From NCBI GenBank assembly GCA_030248065.1, contig JASAMV010003137.1:1-64000 (forward strand): DNA of 64,000 nucleotides, read 5' to 3'. Within the stretch, counting starts at the first letter, position 1. Each line of letters opens with the position of its first letter. Below, piece by piece: positions 1-9,514 of this stretch. The notes beneath the pieces are model-generated. The model worked only from the letters and a program-made list of their open reading frames with translations, ran no database searches and had not been told where the DNA came from. This stretch comes from Rhynchonema sp. JSB1_4 (Eukaryota > Nematoda > Chromadorea > Monhysterida > Xyalidae). A program made the position numbers and the translations under genes.

Positions 1-1115
1 CAAATAGTCATTGACCTGAACTCGTTTGAAATGCAACTTGACGCCTTCAATCACAAGCTTCTGATTTCTGGTGGCTGCGTCTACTCCCGAAAGTAGTCGG
101 AATCGATCTGCAACACTTTCGCTTGCTTACACGCATCGCTATCTTCCAATGTTTTCTCAACCAACCAGGCGTTTGATGCAATACTATAGACAGTGAGCAA
201 CCACTTGGAATGAGCTTGATCTGTGACAGCAGACTGCTTTGCAGGGCGAAGTACATCAAGTTCTTACGGCTGAGGCGAAACAACTTACGGCGTTTCGCAA
301 AACTGGGATTATTCTTATCGTCAACCGTAGAAAACTTTCCTGTAAATTATTAAATTAATCTTAGTCTTCGTTCAAAATACATTCTTGCGAATGTTCGTAA
401 CTGACCAGGTGTACAAAGGAAGCACATCTCAGAGTCGTTGATCGCAGGAAGGTAGCTTTCACTGGTCAACACTGTACGATTCACCCACGATTCGTACGGA
501 TGCAAGTTAGAACGCATACTGGTGACAAGTCCATTTAATTTGACTTCTAGAATTCATCTTATGATTGAGAGAAAAGCTACAATAGCAAAATCAGACTTGA
601 CTGGACAAACCGATATCTGAAAACATAGCACCGGCTAGGTTTGACACTGGAGCAACCATAACGTCGGCAGCCAACGGTGTCCCATCACCATTCTGACAAA
701 AATGCTACGTGTATCTTTGGATATTAGGAACGAAGAAAAATTGATAAGCGCTGGAGCAGAGAGAGAGAGAGAGAGAAGAACTGACCTGAATATAGCACAC
801 AAGTTCGAGGAATATTGTTGGACTGAGGAACAGTGTACCACTCGGAGGAATGTAGAATGAAATGACACTTTGTGATGTATACTGGTTAGTAGGAAGAACC
901 GTTGAAGAAAATGTATTCACTATACTTCTGGAAAAAAAAAACAAAATTATCACCGTTTATCTACCCTAGTCAACAAAGTAGTTGACCTACCCTTGAATTA
1001 CGTTCGAATCAAAAGAATCGAGCGATGGCACCCCCGTTACACGAACTGTTTCCATTCCCGCCGTGCTAACGGTGTCCTTTTTTGTCGTTGGATTGCGTCG
1101 TTTTTTAGGAGGCAT
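1..1115 (-). CDS. Maverick/Polinton major capsid protein, 5' part (6 exons, continues past left edge)
   Basis: Exons by splice signals on the minus strand: 1115-991, 927-786, 692-611, 546-406, 339-166 and 107-1. Introns are 58-93 bp and all phases agree, giving 257 residues without a stop before the window edge. The start codon lies 5 bp beyond the stop of the basic-protein gene. Residues 1-8 are a basic patch (MPPKKRRN). The first jelly roll follows, with blocks such as FYIPPSGTLFLSPTIFLEL, APVSNLAGAMFSDIEVKLNG and KLVIEGVKLHFKRVQVNDYL. These match the layout of Polinton double-jelly-roll major capsid proteins: an N-terminal strand pair, then an 'APV-N----MFS-v-V-LNG' block, then a 'LIPSG--L-I-L---PD-F-LL' block. 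The family forms the hexon-like shell. Family assignment is from memory of these blocks, not a search. Alternative: a diverged adintovirus-like capsid. Confidence 0.75.
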
Positions 1116-1119
1116 GCTT

Positions 1120-1575
1120 TCACAGCAACGGGTTTTGAATGTTCAACGATGATTTTCCGGAACGCCTCTTTTTCTTTCCTTTTCCCTTTTTAGTTGCGCG
1201 TTTTGTGGACTTTTTATGTTTTTTTGCCTTGCTCAATTTTCGTTTCCTCTTTTGCACTTTTCCCGACCGTGACTTACTTGGGTTTTTTCGATGACGAGCA
1301 CGACGACGACGACCAACACGACGATGAGATTTATTTGCAGTGGGAGCCGACGCTGTTGTGTCGTCGAATAGAATAGTGTTGAAATCACGCGATCCTGCCC
1401 CACCTACACTGTTTGAAAATCCCAAGCTCAGTTGCTCAGCCAACGGTGAGGAGTCAAGTCTGTTCGAATATCCACTCAATGCAGAGGCAAGCGCACGTGA
1501 AAATCGTCCTTGAACTCCGGATGGTTGATAAATCGATTGAGCGTCGACAAAATAATGCGGTTTATTCCCTTCCAT
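1120..1575 (-). CDS. Very basic small virion-core-like protein of the Maverick
   Basis: Single-exon frame of 151 aa, starting 14 bp after the stop of the capsid-like gene and ending 5 bp before the major capsid start. Residues 1-80 are mixed and Ser/Gly/Ala-rich. Residues 81-142 are an almost unbroken run of Lys and Arg (for example RRVGRRRRARHRK, then KKGKGKKKRRSGK). Such tails bind nucleic acid. Its place between the two capsid genes suggests a packaging or core protein with the role of adenovirus protein VII or mu. That role is inferred from composition and position only, and I see no recognisable homology. A basic tail could also be a nucleolar or chromatin-targeting signal. Confidence 0.6.
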   Translation of the reverse strand: MEGNKPHYFVDAQSIYQPSGVQGRFSRALASALSGYSNRLDSSPLAEQLSLGFSNSVGGAGSRDFNTILFDDTTASAPTANKSHRRVGRRRRARHRKNPSKSRSGKVQKRKRKLSKAKKHKKSTKRATKKGKGKKKRRSGKSSLNIQNPLL

Positions 1576-1588
1576 ACCACATTTTTAA

Positions 1589-2404
1589 TTACAATGTTAA
1601 CATCAGCGACTGTTTCACTTGAAACATGAGAGTTATGATGAAATATGCATTGTCATTCAGTTTGACTGGTGTCAAAGTTCGGTCAAGAATGGATATGTAC
1701 ACGTTGTGAATAATGTTGGTGAAGACGGGAACGGACTGATCGTCCTGAAAAAACACGGACACAGTAGATGAAGCATGGAGTAATGATTTGTCAATGGGAA
1801 CGAGACGAACGAGCGGAATGAATCGCTCCGTTCCCGAATACGTACTATCACAGATGGCGGATAAACACACGTACAATTCAGAAAAATTACGAAATAAATC
1901 AACGCAGAACGGCGCTACTTTGTTTGGTCCGATTATGTACCGCTCAACACCAAATCCCATCATCTTACTCAACTCAGGTGAAAGAATTAACTGAAACTGA
2001 TCACTGTCTGTTCCTAGCGTAACTCTGTTCAACTCGCGATCATACGAAAACGTAAAATGAGAACGCACGTTGCTAGGCAACCAAGACTGTAGCATGTTCA
2101 ACAAAACTGAAACGTTACTGCAATGTTTGTCTTTGGCCAGAAAAACGGTGGTGAACGTTTTTCCACCGTCTGATGAATAGTCGAAGGAAATAAACTCAGC
2201 AATTAGGTTGCAAATTTTAGACATGTCAAAATGGAAATAACGAAGAGAAATGGAATAATTGCGGCCACTTTGTAATTGAATTTGATCCGGAGTAACGAAC
2301 ACAACATCAACAAATGCATTTTGATTATCTAGGTGTAAAACTGATGTGTTGCTTTCATTGAGCACAAAATGAAAAGACGATGCATTACTATAGGTATCCA
2401 CCAT
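1589..2404 (-). CDS. Maverick/Polinton minor-capsid (penton-like) protein
   Basis: Intron-less frame of 271 aa with its ATG 2 bp after the integrase stop. The N-terminal 110 residues are beta-rich. The central motif LSPELSKMMGFG and the C-terminal order 'elyV...D...G...PLVRLVPID......F.Nv..V.ISILD.....V.LND..yfi.tLmF' follow the conserved architecture of the second structural protein in animal Mavericks. I recall that family by motifs such as 'L-ya---D----G----PLLR-vp'. It is usually treated as the vertex or minor capsid component. The frame is intact. The assignment rests on motif spacing, so a fold prediction showing a jelly roll would settle it. Confidence 0.6.
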   Translation of the reverse strand: MVDTYSNASSFHFVLNESNTSVLHLDNQNAFVDVVFVTPDQIQLQSGRNYSISLRYFHFDMSKICNLIAEFISFDYSSDGGKTFTTVFLAKDKHCSNVSVLLNMLQSWLPSNVRSHFTFSYDRELNRVTLGTDSDQFQLILSPELSKMMGFGVERYIIGPNKVAPFCVDLFRNFSELYVCLSAICDSTYSGTERFIPLVRLVPIDKSLLHASSTVSVFFQDDQSVPVFTNIIHNVYISILDRTLTPVKLNDNAYFIITLMFQVKQSLMLTL

Positions 2405-2406
2405 GA

Positions 2407-3645
2407 TTACGGAAATGGCATTTGCGTGCGTTTGAATTCTCGCTCGTTTAACGTTTCCACGTCGCCGTTATCCAATCGTACAGTGTAGTTGCGCTGACCC
2501 GCCCGTCTGCCTTTGGTTGTGCTCAACACCTCAACAACTCGATGTTTGAAGTCAGGATTTCGCCCGGCCAAGATCAAATTTTGATCGTATAAGACTTTTT
2601 GCACCAGTCGTTGGTTTTTATCCCTCACCCTATAGCTAACAGGCACCGTTCGTCGAGAATGATCGATAATGAATGTTTCATACGAGTTGAGTGGCGTCTG
2701 TAAACAAGTAAAATTTGAATTGGCGCGCATGTCACCTTTGTTGGTGGTCATTGGCGCTCATTTTTACAGTAACCCACCTTTTGCATTCCAGTGGCGGGCA
2801 TACGCAGGCGGACCACATCACCGCGCGCAAACTTGGGTCGCTCGTATTCTCCATCCTGTTTGTTTAGATAGCGCCCGTACTTTGCTGTGAAATGGCGTCC
2901 AAGATTGGCACGCACATCGACAGGAGCTATTTGCGAATACGAAGATGGTGTGTGATTTATAGTGCGTAGGATTTTCTCAAAGGTTTCATCGTCAAACACT
3001 GCTCGTCTGTCGTACGTTTTGTATTTTTGATACAACTTGCGTACGAGTTGAATTCGTCCTTCTGCTCCGGCCGATTTTTGAAACGATGTACTTTTTTTCA
3101 TTCGCATACCGCGCTGTTTTAGTTTGTGCGCTAGTTGATTCCATTCTGTACCGGCATCTACAATGGTTAGATGTGGCCAGGACTTGACATTGTCATCTTC
3201 TTTAATAATACGATCGAACGCATTCGCCACCGTTTCGGCCTGTTTAGATCGCAACGGTTTGCCAGTTGTGTAGCCTGATGAAGAAAATTAACGGTTCTCA
3301 ATTCACTTCTCTATATTAAGCTAAGCAGAAAAAAAGATCGAACAAACCTGACAAGTTGTCAACGCACAAAAGATGAGCTTGTATGCGACCAGTCTTCTTT
3401 CGAATGAAGAACAAATCGCAAAACCACAAATCGTCAATCTGAGTGCTGACATATTTCAATCGTGGAAATCTTTTCTTAGGTATTCTCTGCGTAACCGATT
3501 CTGTGTAGCTATCTTTGAAGAATTTTTTCACTTTTTCCTGTGTGACTTTAGGATCAATTTTACGCGCTTGATTGTAAACCTTCAATTGTGAACCGAACGC
3601 TGCCGGTTGACCGAGTGAATAGTAGGTATCGTGAATTGCCTTCAT
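2407..3645 (-). CDS. Maverick/Polinton integrase (3 exons)
   Basis: Exons 3645-3348, 3274-2778 and 2697-2407; introns of 73 and 80 bp start GT and end AG, and the phases agree, giving 361 aa. A longer frame to 3666 would need a GTG start, so I chose the ATG at 3645. Residues 1-75 form an N-terminal helical region (a zinc-binding HHCC domain is not evident).
The DDE core carries IDDLWFCDL (first Asp), LTIVDAGTEWN (second Asp) and, 32 residues on, AGAEGRIQLVRKLYQ (Glu). The third exon encodes a Cys-poor, SH3/chromo-like tail with 'VEVLSTTKG....YTVRLDNGDVETL'. This is the retroviral-type integrase that joins Maverick DNA to host DNA. The gene is the first of the minus-strand block and shows no disabling change. 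Confidence 0.85.
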
Positions 3646-3710
3646 TTTTTTTATATTTGTTTTCACAAATCAAGCTAGCTGGCGTCATTTTCTCTCGTGT
3701 TGCGAAATAA
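3646..3710. promoter_or_regulatory. 65-bp divergent intergenic region between integrase and the unknown plus-strand gene
   Basis: Only 65 bases separate the integrase ATG (minus strand) from the ATG at 3711 (plus strand). Transcription must start in both directions from here or from inside the genes. I see no canonical TATA box. The first plus-strand ATG may therefore be too far upstream, and an in-frame ATG at 3780 is an alternative that would give 134 bp of shared promoter space. Confidence 0.3.
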
Positions 3711-4556
3711 ATGCAATATCATCATTTTTATCAGGAAAATTCACCAGTTAACTGCAATAACTCAACGGTTGCAATAATCATGTATCAAACGGTGGCAAAT
3801 GACGAAAAAGAGCAGGTTGAAGGTTTCCTGGCTGAAAAAACTGCGCGCGAACATCAACGCTGCGTCGATCATTTCGTGACCGAGTTTACTCCGTTATCGC
3901 ATCACAACATTGTGGAGAAACGGTACCTTCAGTTAGAAGATACTATCATTTCGCGTTACACGTGAAACATTTTTTATTATTTTTTTTAGTTTCGAGATTT
4001 GCTACGCCTGTCGTGACAACACTAATCCCTGGTATGGCAGCGACAATGAGAGACCGACCGCGCGCCGCAGTCCCCTCAGTCCCGAGCACACGTGCGTGAA
4101 AACATCGGGTGAAATTTTGACGCGCCACCGATACGAAGTGATCGACAAAGTGATTTTTTATATTTTTTCTTAACCAACTATGGATACCTTATTTTTGATA
4201 TATCCGTCTACATTTCATGATTCTTTTTTTAGGTTTCGCTCGATGACAAACGTGAGTGCTGGAAAAAAGTGCAGGCGGCAATGTTGAGCGATGACAAGAT
4301 CACGAAACGCGGAATCATGAGCTTCTACGAAGACTTTAGCAACTTTTTCATTCACGATGTGTATTGCAATCAGGTTGAAAAAATTGTGAACCGCTTGGAA
4401 ATTGATTACCCCGTCCCACTGTCGTGCGAACATCAGAAGCACGGTCAACCGTGTTTCTGTGTGCTCGACGGCAAAACTCCGCATCAAAATGAGGTGATCA
4501 GCACAAGTTTGACGTGCTTGAATTTCAAAGGCAAACCGAAAACCGCAAAAAAGTAA
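3711..4556 (+). CDS. Three-exon Maverick-linked gene of unknown function, Cys/His-rich
   Basis: Exons 3711-3922, 3990-4149 and 4233-4556, with introns of 67 and 83 bp. The splice sites are CG|GTACC...TTTTTAG|TTTCGAG and AAA|GTGATT...TTTTTAG|GTTTCG, and the phases agree, giving 231 aa; an in-frame ATG at 3780 may be the true start. The protein is acidic at the front (ANDEKEQVEGFLAEKT). It then carries FEICYACRDN, a basic patch TARRSPLSPEH, a helical middle (KRECWKKVQAAMLSDDKIT) and a Cys/His cluster CEHQKHGQPCFC near residue 190. Two or three C-x2-C/C-x-C pairs suggest metal binding. No known family comes to mind. It is transcribed away from the integrase, so it is either a Maverick accessory gene or a host gene next to the insertion. 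Confidence 0.6.
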
Positions 4557-4746
4557 ACTGATGTTTTGTGAAAAGTTTGTATTAACAACATGGTTAATTA
4601 TTGTGATATATGTGAATGATAAACATGATTGAACAATAAACATAATTCACTCTGCACTCAAACCATATTATCCGCGTTGATGGGATTCAGTTCAATATCG
4701 ATCGCACCATTGTCCAATTTCTGTTTCACGTACGCAACAAACCAAG

Positions 4747-4936
4747 GATGGAATACCCTAATTATTTTCCACCAAAGGGGTCAGATGAGCCCGAGGGGAC
4801 CACTGGGTCCAATGATGGAATACCCTAATTATTTTCCACCAAAGAGGTCAGGTGAGCCCGAGGGGACCACTGGGCCCAATGATGGAATACCCTAATTATT
4901 TTTCACCAAAGAGGTCAGGTGAGCCCGAGGGGACCA
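4747..4936 (+). repeat. 67-bp minisatellite, block 1 (three units)
   Basis: Unit starts are at 4747, 4814 and 4881. Each unit begins GATGGAATACCCTAATTATT and carries GGTGAGCCCGAGGGGACCAC. The units are spaced, nearly identical direct repeats without a regular non-repeat spacer. Confidence 0.9.
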
Positions 4937-4944
4937 TTTTTTAG

Positions 4945-5511
4945 TTTCGAGATTTGCTACGCCTGTCGTGACAACACTAATCCCTGGTATGGCAGCGACA
5001 ATGAGAGACCGACCGCGCGCCGCAGTCCCCTCAGTCCCGAGCACACGTGTGTGAAAACATCGGGTGAAATTTTGACGCGCCACCGATACGAAGTGATCGA
5101 CAAAGTGATTTTTTATATTTTTTCTTAACCAAGTATGGATACCTTATTTTTGATATATCCGTCTACATTTCATGATTCTTTTTTTAGGTTTCGCTCGATG
5201 ACAAACGTGAGTGCTGGAAAAAAGTGCAGGCGGCAATGTTGAGCGATGACAAGATTACGAAACGCGGAATCATGAGCTTCTACGAAGACTTTAGCAACTT
5301 TTTCATTCACGATGTGTATTGCAATCAGGTTGAAAAAATTGTGAACCGCTTGGAAATTGATTACCCCGTCCCACTGTCGTGCGAACATCAGAAGCACGGT
5401 CAACCGTGTTTCTGTGTGCTCGACGGCAAAACTCCGCATCAAAATGAGGTGATCAGCACAAGTTTGACGTGCTTGAATTTCAAAGGCAAACCGAAAACCG
5501 CAAAAAAGTAA
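4945..5511 (+). pseudogene. Duplicated exons 2 and 3 of the Cys/His-rich gene
   Basis: Positions 4945-5104 and 5188-5511 repeat exons 2 and 3 of the gene at 3711-4556 exactly 955 bp downstream, with only a few base changes. Both exon frames, the intron and the splice sites are preserved. The first exon is missing: the duplication begins inside intron 1, in the T-tract before the acceptor. This copy could act only as alternative downstream exons. The near identity points to a recent duplication or to gene conversion. Confidence 0.7.
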
Positions 5512-5701
5512 ACTGATGTTTTGTGAAAAGTTTGTATTAACAACATGGTTAATTATTGTGATATATGTGAATGATAAACATGATTGAACAATAAACATAA
5601 TTCACTCTGCACTCAAACCATATTATCCGCGTTGATGGGATTCACTTCAATATCGATCGCACCATTGTCCAATTTCTGTTTCACGTACGCAACAAACCAA
5701 G

Positions 5702-6041
5702 GATGGAATACCCTAATTATTTTCCACCAAAGAGGTCAGGTGAGCCCGAGGGGACCACTGCGCCCAATGATGGAATACCCTAATTATTTTCCACCAAAGA
5801 GGTCAGCTGAGCCCGAGGGGACCACTGGGCCCAATGATGGAATACCCTAATTATTTTTCACCAAAGAGGTCAGGTGAGCCCGAGGGGACCACTGGGCCCA
5901 ATGATGGAATACCCTAATTATTTTTCACCAAAGAGGTCAGGTGAGCCCGAGGGGACCACTGCGCCCAATGATGGAATACCCTAATTATTTTCCACCAAGG
6001 TGAGCCCGAGGGGACCACTGCGCCCAAGGATGGAATACCCT
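5702..6041 (+). repeat. 67-bp minisatellite, block 2 (about five units)
   Basis: Unit starts are at 5702, 5769, 5836, 5903 and 5970, then a shortened 59-bp step to 6029 that lacks part of the unit. The block runs straight into the module at 6042. Confidence 0.9.
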
Positions 6042-6359
6042 AACGCTTTTTTCGATAGCTATCTATGGGCGTACGTCAACAAGCGGTAAACCTTCCCTGT
6101 GTGCAACCAGTCACGTACCTGTACCCTTATCAGTTGCACGACCCAAGCGACGCGCACCTGCCGCACCCTGCTTTGTTTTGTGCTAGGTTGCGCCTAACCG
6201 ACGCCATCGTTATCAGTTAGCGTGACAGGCAACACGCTGCAAATGCGCGCCTTTTATTGTCATGTAGTTGTTGTTATGGTTTTCAGTTGCGTAGTTGGGG
6301 CCTGCAACAGGGAATTGGTGTGCGTGTGTGTGCGTGTTTGTTGAAAGCTCCTGTTCCCA
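6042..6359 (+). repeat. Module B, copy 1, between minisatellite blocks
   Basis: This 318-bp non-coding module begins CGCTTTTTTCGATAGCTATC. It recurs at 6768-6955 plus 7754-7868, where a hAT element splits it. Minisatellite and module therefore form a higher-order repeat of about 0.73 kb. It is possibly part of the Maverick terminal region, but the matching left end lies outside the window. Confidence 0.75.
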
Positions 6360-6767
6360 AGGATGGAATACCCTAATTATTTTTCACCAAAGAGGTCAGG
6401 TGAGCCCGAGGGGACCACTGCGCCCAATGATGGAATACCCTAATTATTTTCCACCAAAGAGGTCAGGTGAGCCCGAGGGGACCACTGCGCCCAATGATGG
6501 AATACCCCAATTATTTTTCACCAAAGAGGTCAGGTGAGCCCGAGGGGACCACTGGGCCCAATGATGGAATACCCTAATTATTTTTCACCAAAGAGGTCAG
6601 GTGAGCCCGAGGGGACCACTGGGCCCAAGGATGGAATACCCTAATCATTTTCCACCAAAGAGGTCAGGTGAGCCCGAGGGGACCACTGCGCCCAAGGATG
6701 GAATACCCTAATTATTTTCCACCAAGGTGAGCCCGAGGGGACCACTGCGCCCAAGGATGGAATACCC
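6360..6767 (+). repeat. 67-bp minisatellite, block 3 (about six units)
   Basis: The same unit as blocks 1 and 2, again ending in a shortened unit before module B. The shared truncated last unit shows that block plus module was duplicated together. Confidence 0.85.
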
Positions 6768-7868
6768 TAACGCTTTTTTCGATAGCTATCTATGGGCGTA
6801 CGTCAACAAGCGGTAAACCTTCCCTGTGTGCAACCAGTCACGTACCTGTACCCTTATCAGTTGCACGACCCAAGCGACGCGCACCTGCCGCACCCTGCTT
6901 TGTTTTGTGCTAGGTTGCGCTTACCGACGCCATCGTTATCAGTTAGCGTGACAGGCAGGGTTGGATTAAAAAAAAAAAGTAAAAATTTTTTTGTAAAAAA
7001 AAAATTTTTTTTTTTAAAAAAAAAAAGTTGGCCACTTTTTTTATTTTAAAATTTTAAAAAGTAGGTCCACTCTTTTTTATTATTTTTCCCCTTTTTTTCG
7101 TTATTTTCTCACTTTTTTAAGGTAAAAATGTATGTTTTCATGCGTTTTATTGCTCATCATTCTCAAAAAATCGCCTGCGGCGCTTATATTTCAGTTTAAA
7201 ATGGCGTTGTAATGGACTCATACAGTTCCCAGACATCCCAACAATCGCTGCACGTATAATATAGGACACCCCATACCGTATACTGTGCAGTTATTGAGCT
7301 ATCGACGTAAGCTATCGACAGACTCCACTTTGCTCGCCTATTTGCAGTTGTGTGGATTTGTCATTTGTTGCTTTTGTCACACAACATGAGTGTGGTGTAA
7401 CTCTTTATCTCTCTTTAAATTTATCCCCAAATTCACAAACAGAAGGTTGGTCTTCCCTTTGTCATATATGCCCACAGAGTTACCTTCGGGCGGGTTCTCA
7501 AATTATGACCAAATGGGCTAGATCGCAGGTGATCGACATAAACATGCAAGTCAGTGGAGAAGTTCTCTTTAGTGTCCCTCAAAACATACCTAAGTAACAT
7601 GATTTCAGAAATTTCATTTTTCTAGAAACCAATTTTTTGGGGGTCCGGAATAAAAAAAAGTGATTTTTAAAAAAAAAATTTTAAAAAGTTTTTTTTTTTA
7701 AAAAAAAAAAGTTCGATAATAAAAAAATTTTTTAATCCAACCCTGGTGACAGGCAAACGCTGCAAATGCGCGCCTTTTATTGCCATGTTGTTGTTATTAT
7801 GGTTTTCTGTTGCGTAGTCGGGGCCCGCAACAGTAAACTGGTGCGCGTGTTTGTTCAATGCTACTGTC
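6768..7868 (+). repeat. Module B, copy 2, split by a hAT insertion
   Basis: The halves 6768-6955 and 7754-7868 match 6042-6359. The interruption is the hAT element at 6956-7745 plus its 8-bp target duplication, and copy 1 shows the empty site. Confidence 0.85.
6956..7745. mobile_element. Non-autonomous hAT element, family C
   Basis: Inverted ends CAGGGTTGGATTAAAAA and TTTTTAATCCAACCCTG, flanked by the 8-bp target duplication GTGACAGG (6948-6955 and 7746-7753). The undisturbed target is seen at 6223-6233. Length is 790 bp with no transposase frame. The subterminal segment near 7145-7200 matches the BED-finger coding stretch at 38.2-38.6 kb in reverse orientation, which links this family to an autonomous parent. 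Confidence 0.9.
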
Positions 7869-8974
7869 CCCAAGTCGATACGCACGCACATACACACGTT
7901 TTCTATTATTTTTGCGTAAAGGTTGTGTGGAACAATTTCGTTTGATCTGCTTTGCAGGTCTGTCGTCACTAATCTTGATTGAAAAAGCGCACATGTCATT
8001 TTTTGGGTGTGAACTTCTATTCTCGGGTCAGAAAGGGTGTAAAGCAGCGATATAGCTGAGGGATAATGTAATATCTCACCTGTTAGGCACCTTTCTTGCT
8101 GGTTAGCTGGGTTTCTTGTCGTCAAGTCAAAGAAGAAATGAATTTTGGTGCCCTGATGACCTTTTTAACGGCGAAAATGGTGAAATTCGCTCCAATTTTC
8201 TCGCACGTGCACAAAAATACGCATTTTAAGGCTTTCTTTGGCGTAATTTCGACCAATTTTTGTACCCCTGTTTTTATTTCTGGACCAATACCCTCAAATC
8301 GGGTTACCCGGGTAGGTAGATAGCTTTCTCACACACCTCCAGCTACCTAGCTTTCTTGCTCGGAGCAACAACTACATCCCTGGTGTAAAGTCGTGAAAAA
8401 AATTCTTACCATTGCACCGCGCCTGTTCACATATCAAACAATCGTACAATCTCCAAGAACGGCAGTGATTCGGTACATTGATCGGTTAATCGCTGCTAAA
8501 TTGATCTCGTCCAATTCCAATTTTAATGTAATTGTTTGCGCTGAGTTCTGGTTGCGGTTCCTCGTCGTGCCGTGTTGTCCTTGTTCATGTTCATTACACA
8601 CCCGCACACATTATGGCAATATCATGTTAATTACCAAGCCCATGAATGGACTCTTGCGTATAGCTCATTAAAAAAAACATGAACATGAACATTTGGGTTT
8701 CCACTTTCGTCAGCGGTTTTCAAAAAAAATCAATAAGTGCATGGAATGCTGCATGATGATGTTACACCGTTAGTACCTAAGCTATTGTCTTCAGTTTTTT
8801 TTTGGATCACCCAATGCACAGCAGTTCCAGAGCACGACACAAAAAAATCGATAAACACATGTGTTGCATAGGGGTGCTGATGTTGGGGTTCTCTGCTGAT
8901 GTTTTACCTTATCAATAAATAACGCGCGTGAGCGCGTCCCTCTGACTCATCGTCAGCGTCGGTTTTTGGACCCC
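7869..8974. other. No gene recognised
   Basis: About 1.1 kb of AT-rich sequence without a convincing frame, splice-site pair or terminal repeat. Frames present are short and lack codon structure. It may be the outer flank of the Maverick region. Confidence 0.4.
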
Positions 8975-9060
8975 CGAAAAAAAACTATGTGATTTTCCAC
9001 ATAGTTTTTTTTTGGCGTGTGCCCGAAAAAATCTATGTGGAAATTACATAGATTTTTTTA
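8975..9060. repeat. Twin perfect hairpins in tandem
   Basis: Two adjacent palindromes, 8977-9013 (stem AAAAAAACTATGTG with its complement) and 9026-9060 (stem AAAAAATCTATGT with its complement). Each is preceded by CCCGAAAAAA. They share the core TATGTGGAAA in opposite orientation. Confidence 0.75.
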
Positions 9061-9254
9061 CAGGGTGCGCTCGCCAAGCGCCCACGGGGAGAAATAATTA
9101 AAGTCCGCGGGACTTTGCGCTTTTGAAAACCTTATTTGAATCACCGCTGCTCTATTCGTCGGAGGTCGGTCGGTGCGTGGATCGTTGGCAGATGACAGCT
9201 AAAGTAAACCGTATTGGTCTCTTTCAATTTCTAGTTTTGCCCAGCTTGCAAGTG

Positions 9255-9419
9255 GTTTGAATTTTTTGAAAAAATGGGACAAAAAATTGACTTTCCTTGC
9301 AAATCAGGGAACTTTCCCTGAAAAGTCAGGGAAAATCAAGGAAATACAGGTTTAAAAAAACGAAAAACGACCCAGACGTTTTTTTTAAAAAAACGTCGTC
9401 GTTTTTTTTGCCCAACCCT
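9255..9419. mobile_element. hAT family B, 3' fragment
   Basis: Matches the last about 165 bp of the family B copy at 12757-13240 (GGGACAAAAAATTGACTTTC through GCCCAACCCTG). The other end is missing, so this is a truncated relic. Confidence 0.75.
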
Positions 9420-9514
9420 GGTTGTGAGTCACGTGAGTGTTCGAAGCTCACATGCTGCCTATCCACAACATTAGCCAGATAACATTAGCCTGCCTGTCGA
9501 AACATCCTCCCCGC

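Larger units (their letters stand above)
3984..5701 (+). repeat. Tandem segmental duplication, period 955 bp
   Basis: Sequence from about 3984 to 4746 recurs at about 4939-5701. The two copies are separated by three 67-bp repeat units and carry exons 2-3 plus about 190 bp of 3' flank. The breakpoints lie in a poly-T tract on one side and at a 67-bp unit on the other, so unequal exchange through the minisatellite is a natural mechanism. Confidence 0.85.

Noticed and set aside
166..283. Apparent frameshifts in the first 280 bases of the major capsid gene
   Set aside because: A 58-bp intron from CCTG|GTTGGT to GTTGCAG|AT joins the two frames in phase and restores the expected capsid block order, so no frameshift is needed.
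3962..3989. A 28-bp first intron in the Cys/His-rich gene
   Set aside because: A better donor, CG|GTACC at 3923, gives a 67-bp intron like its neighbours and the same phase.
4747..6041. CRISPR-like array
   Set aside because: Repeats are head-to-tail 67-bp units without unique spacers, in a eukaryotic, intron-bearing context.
9297..9482. Small frames across hAT ends rich in Lys/Phe (many sites)
   Set aside because: They are translations of A/T homopolymer-rich transposon termini.
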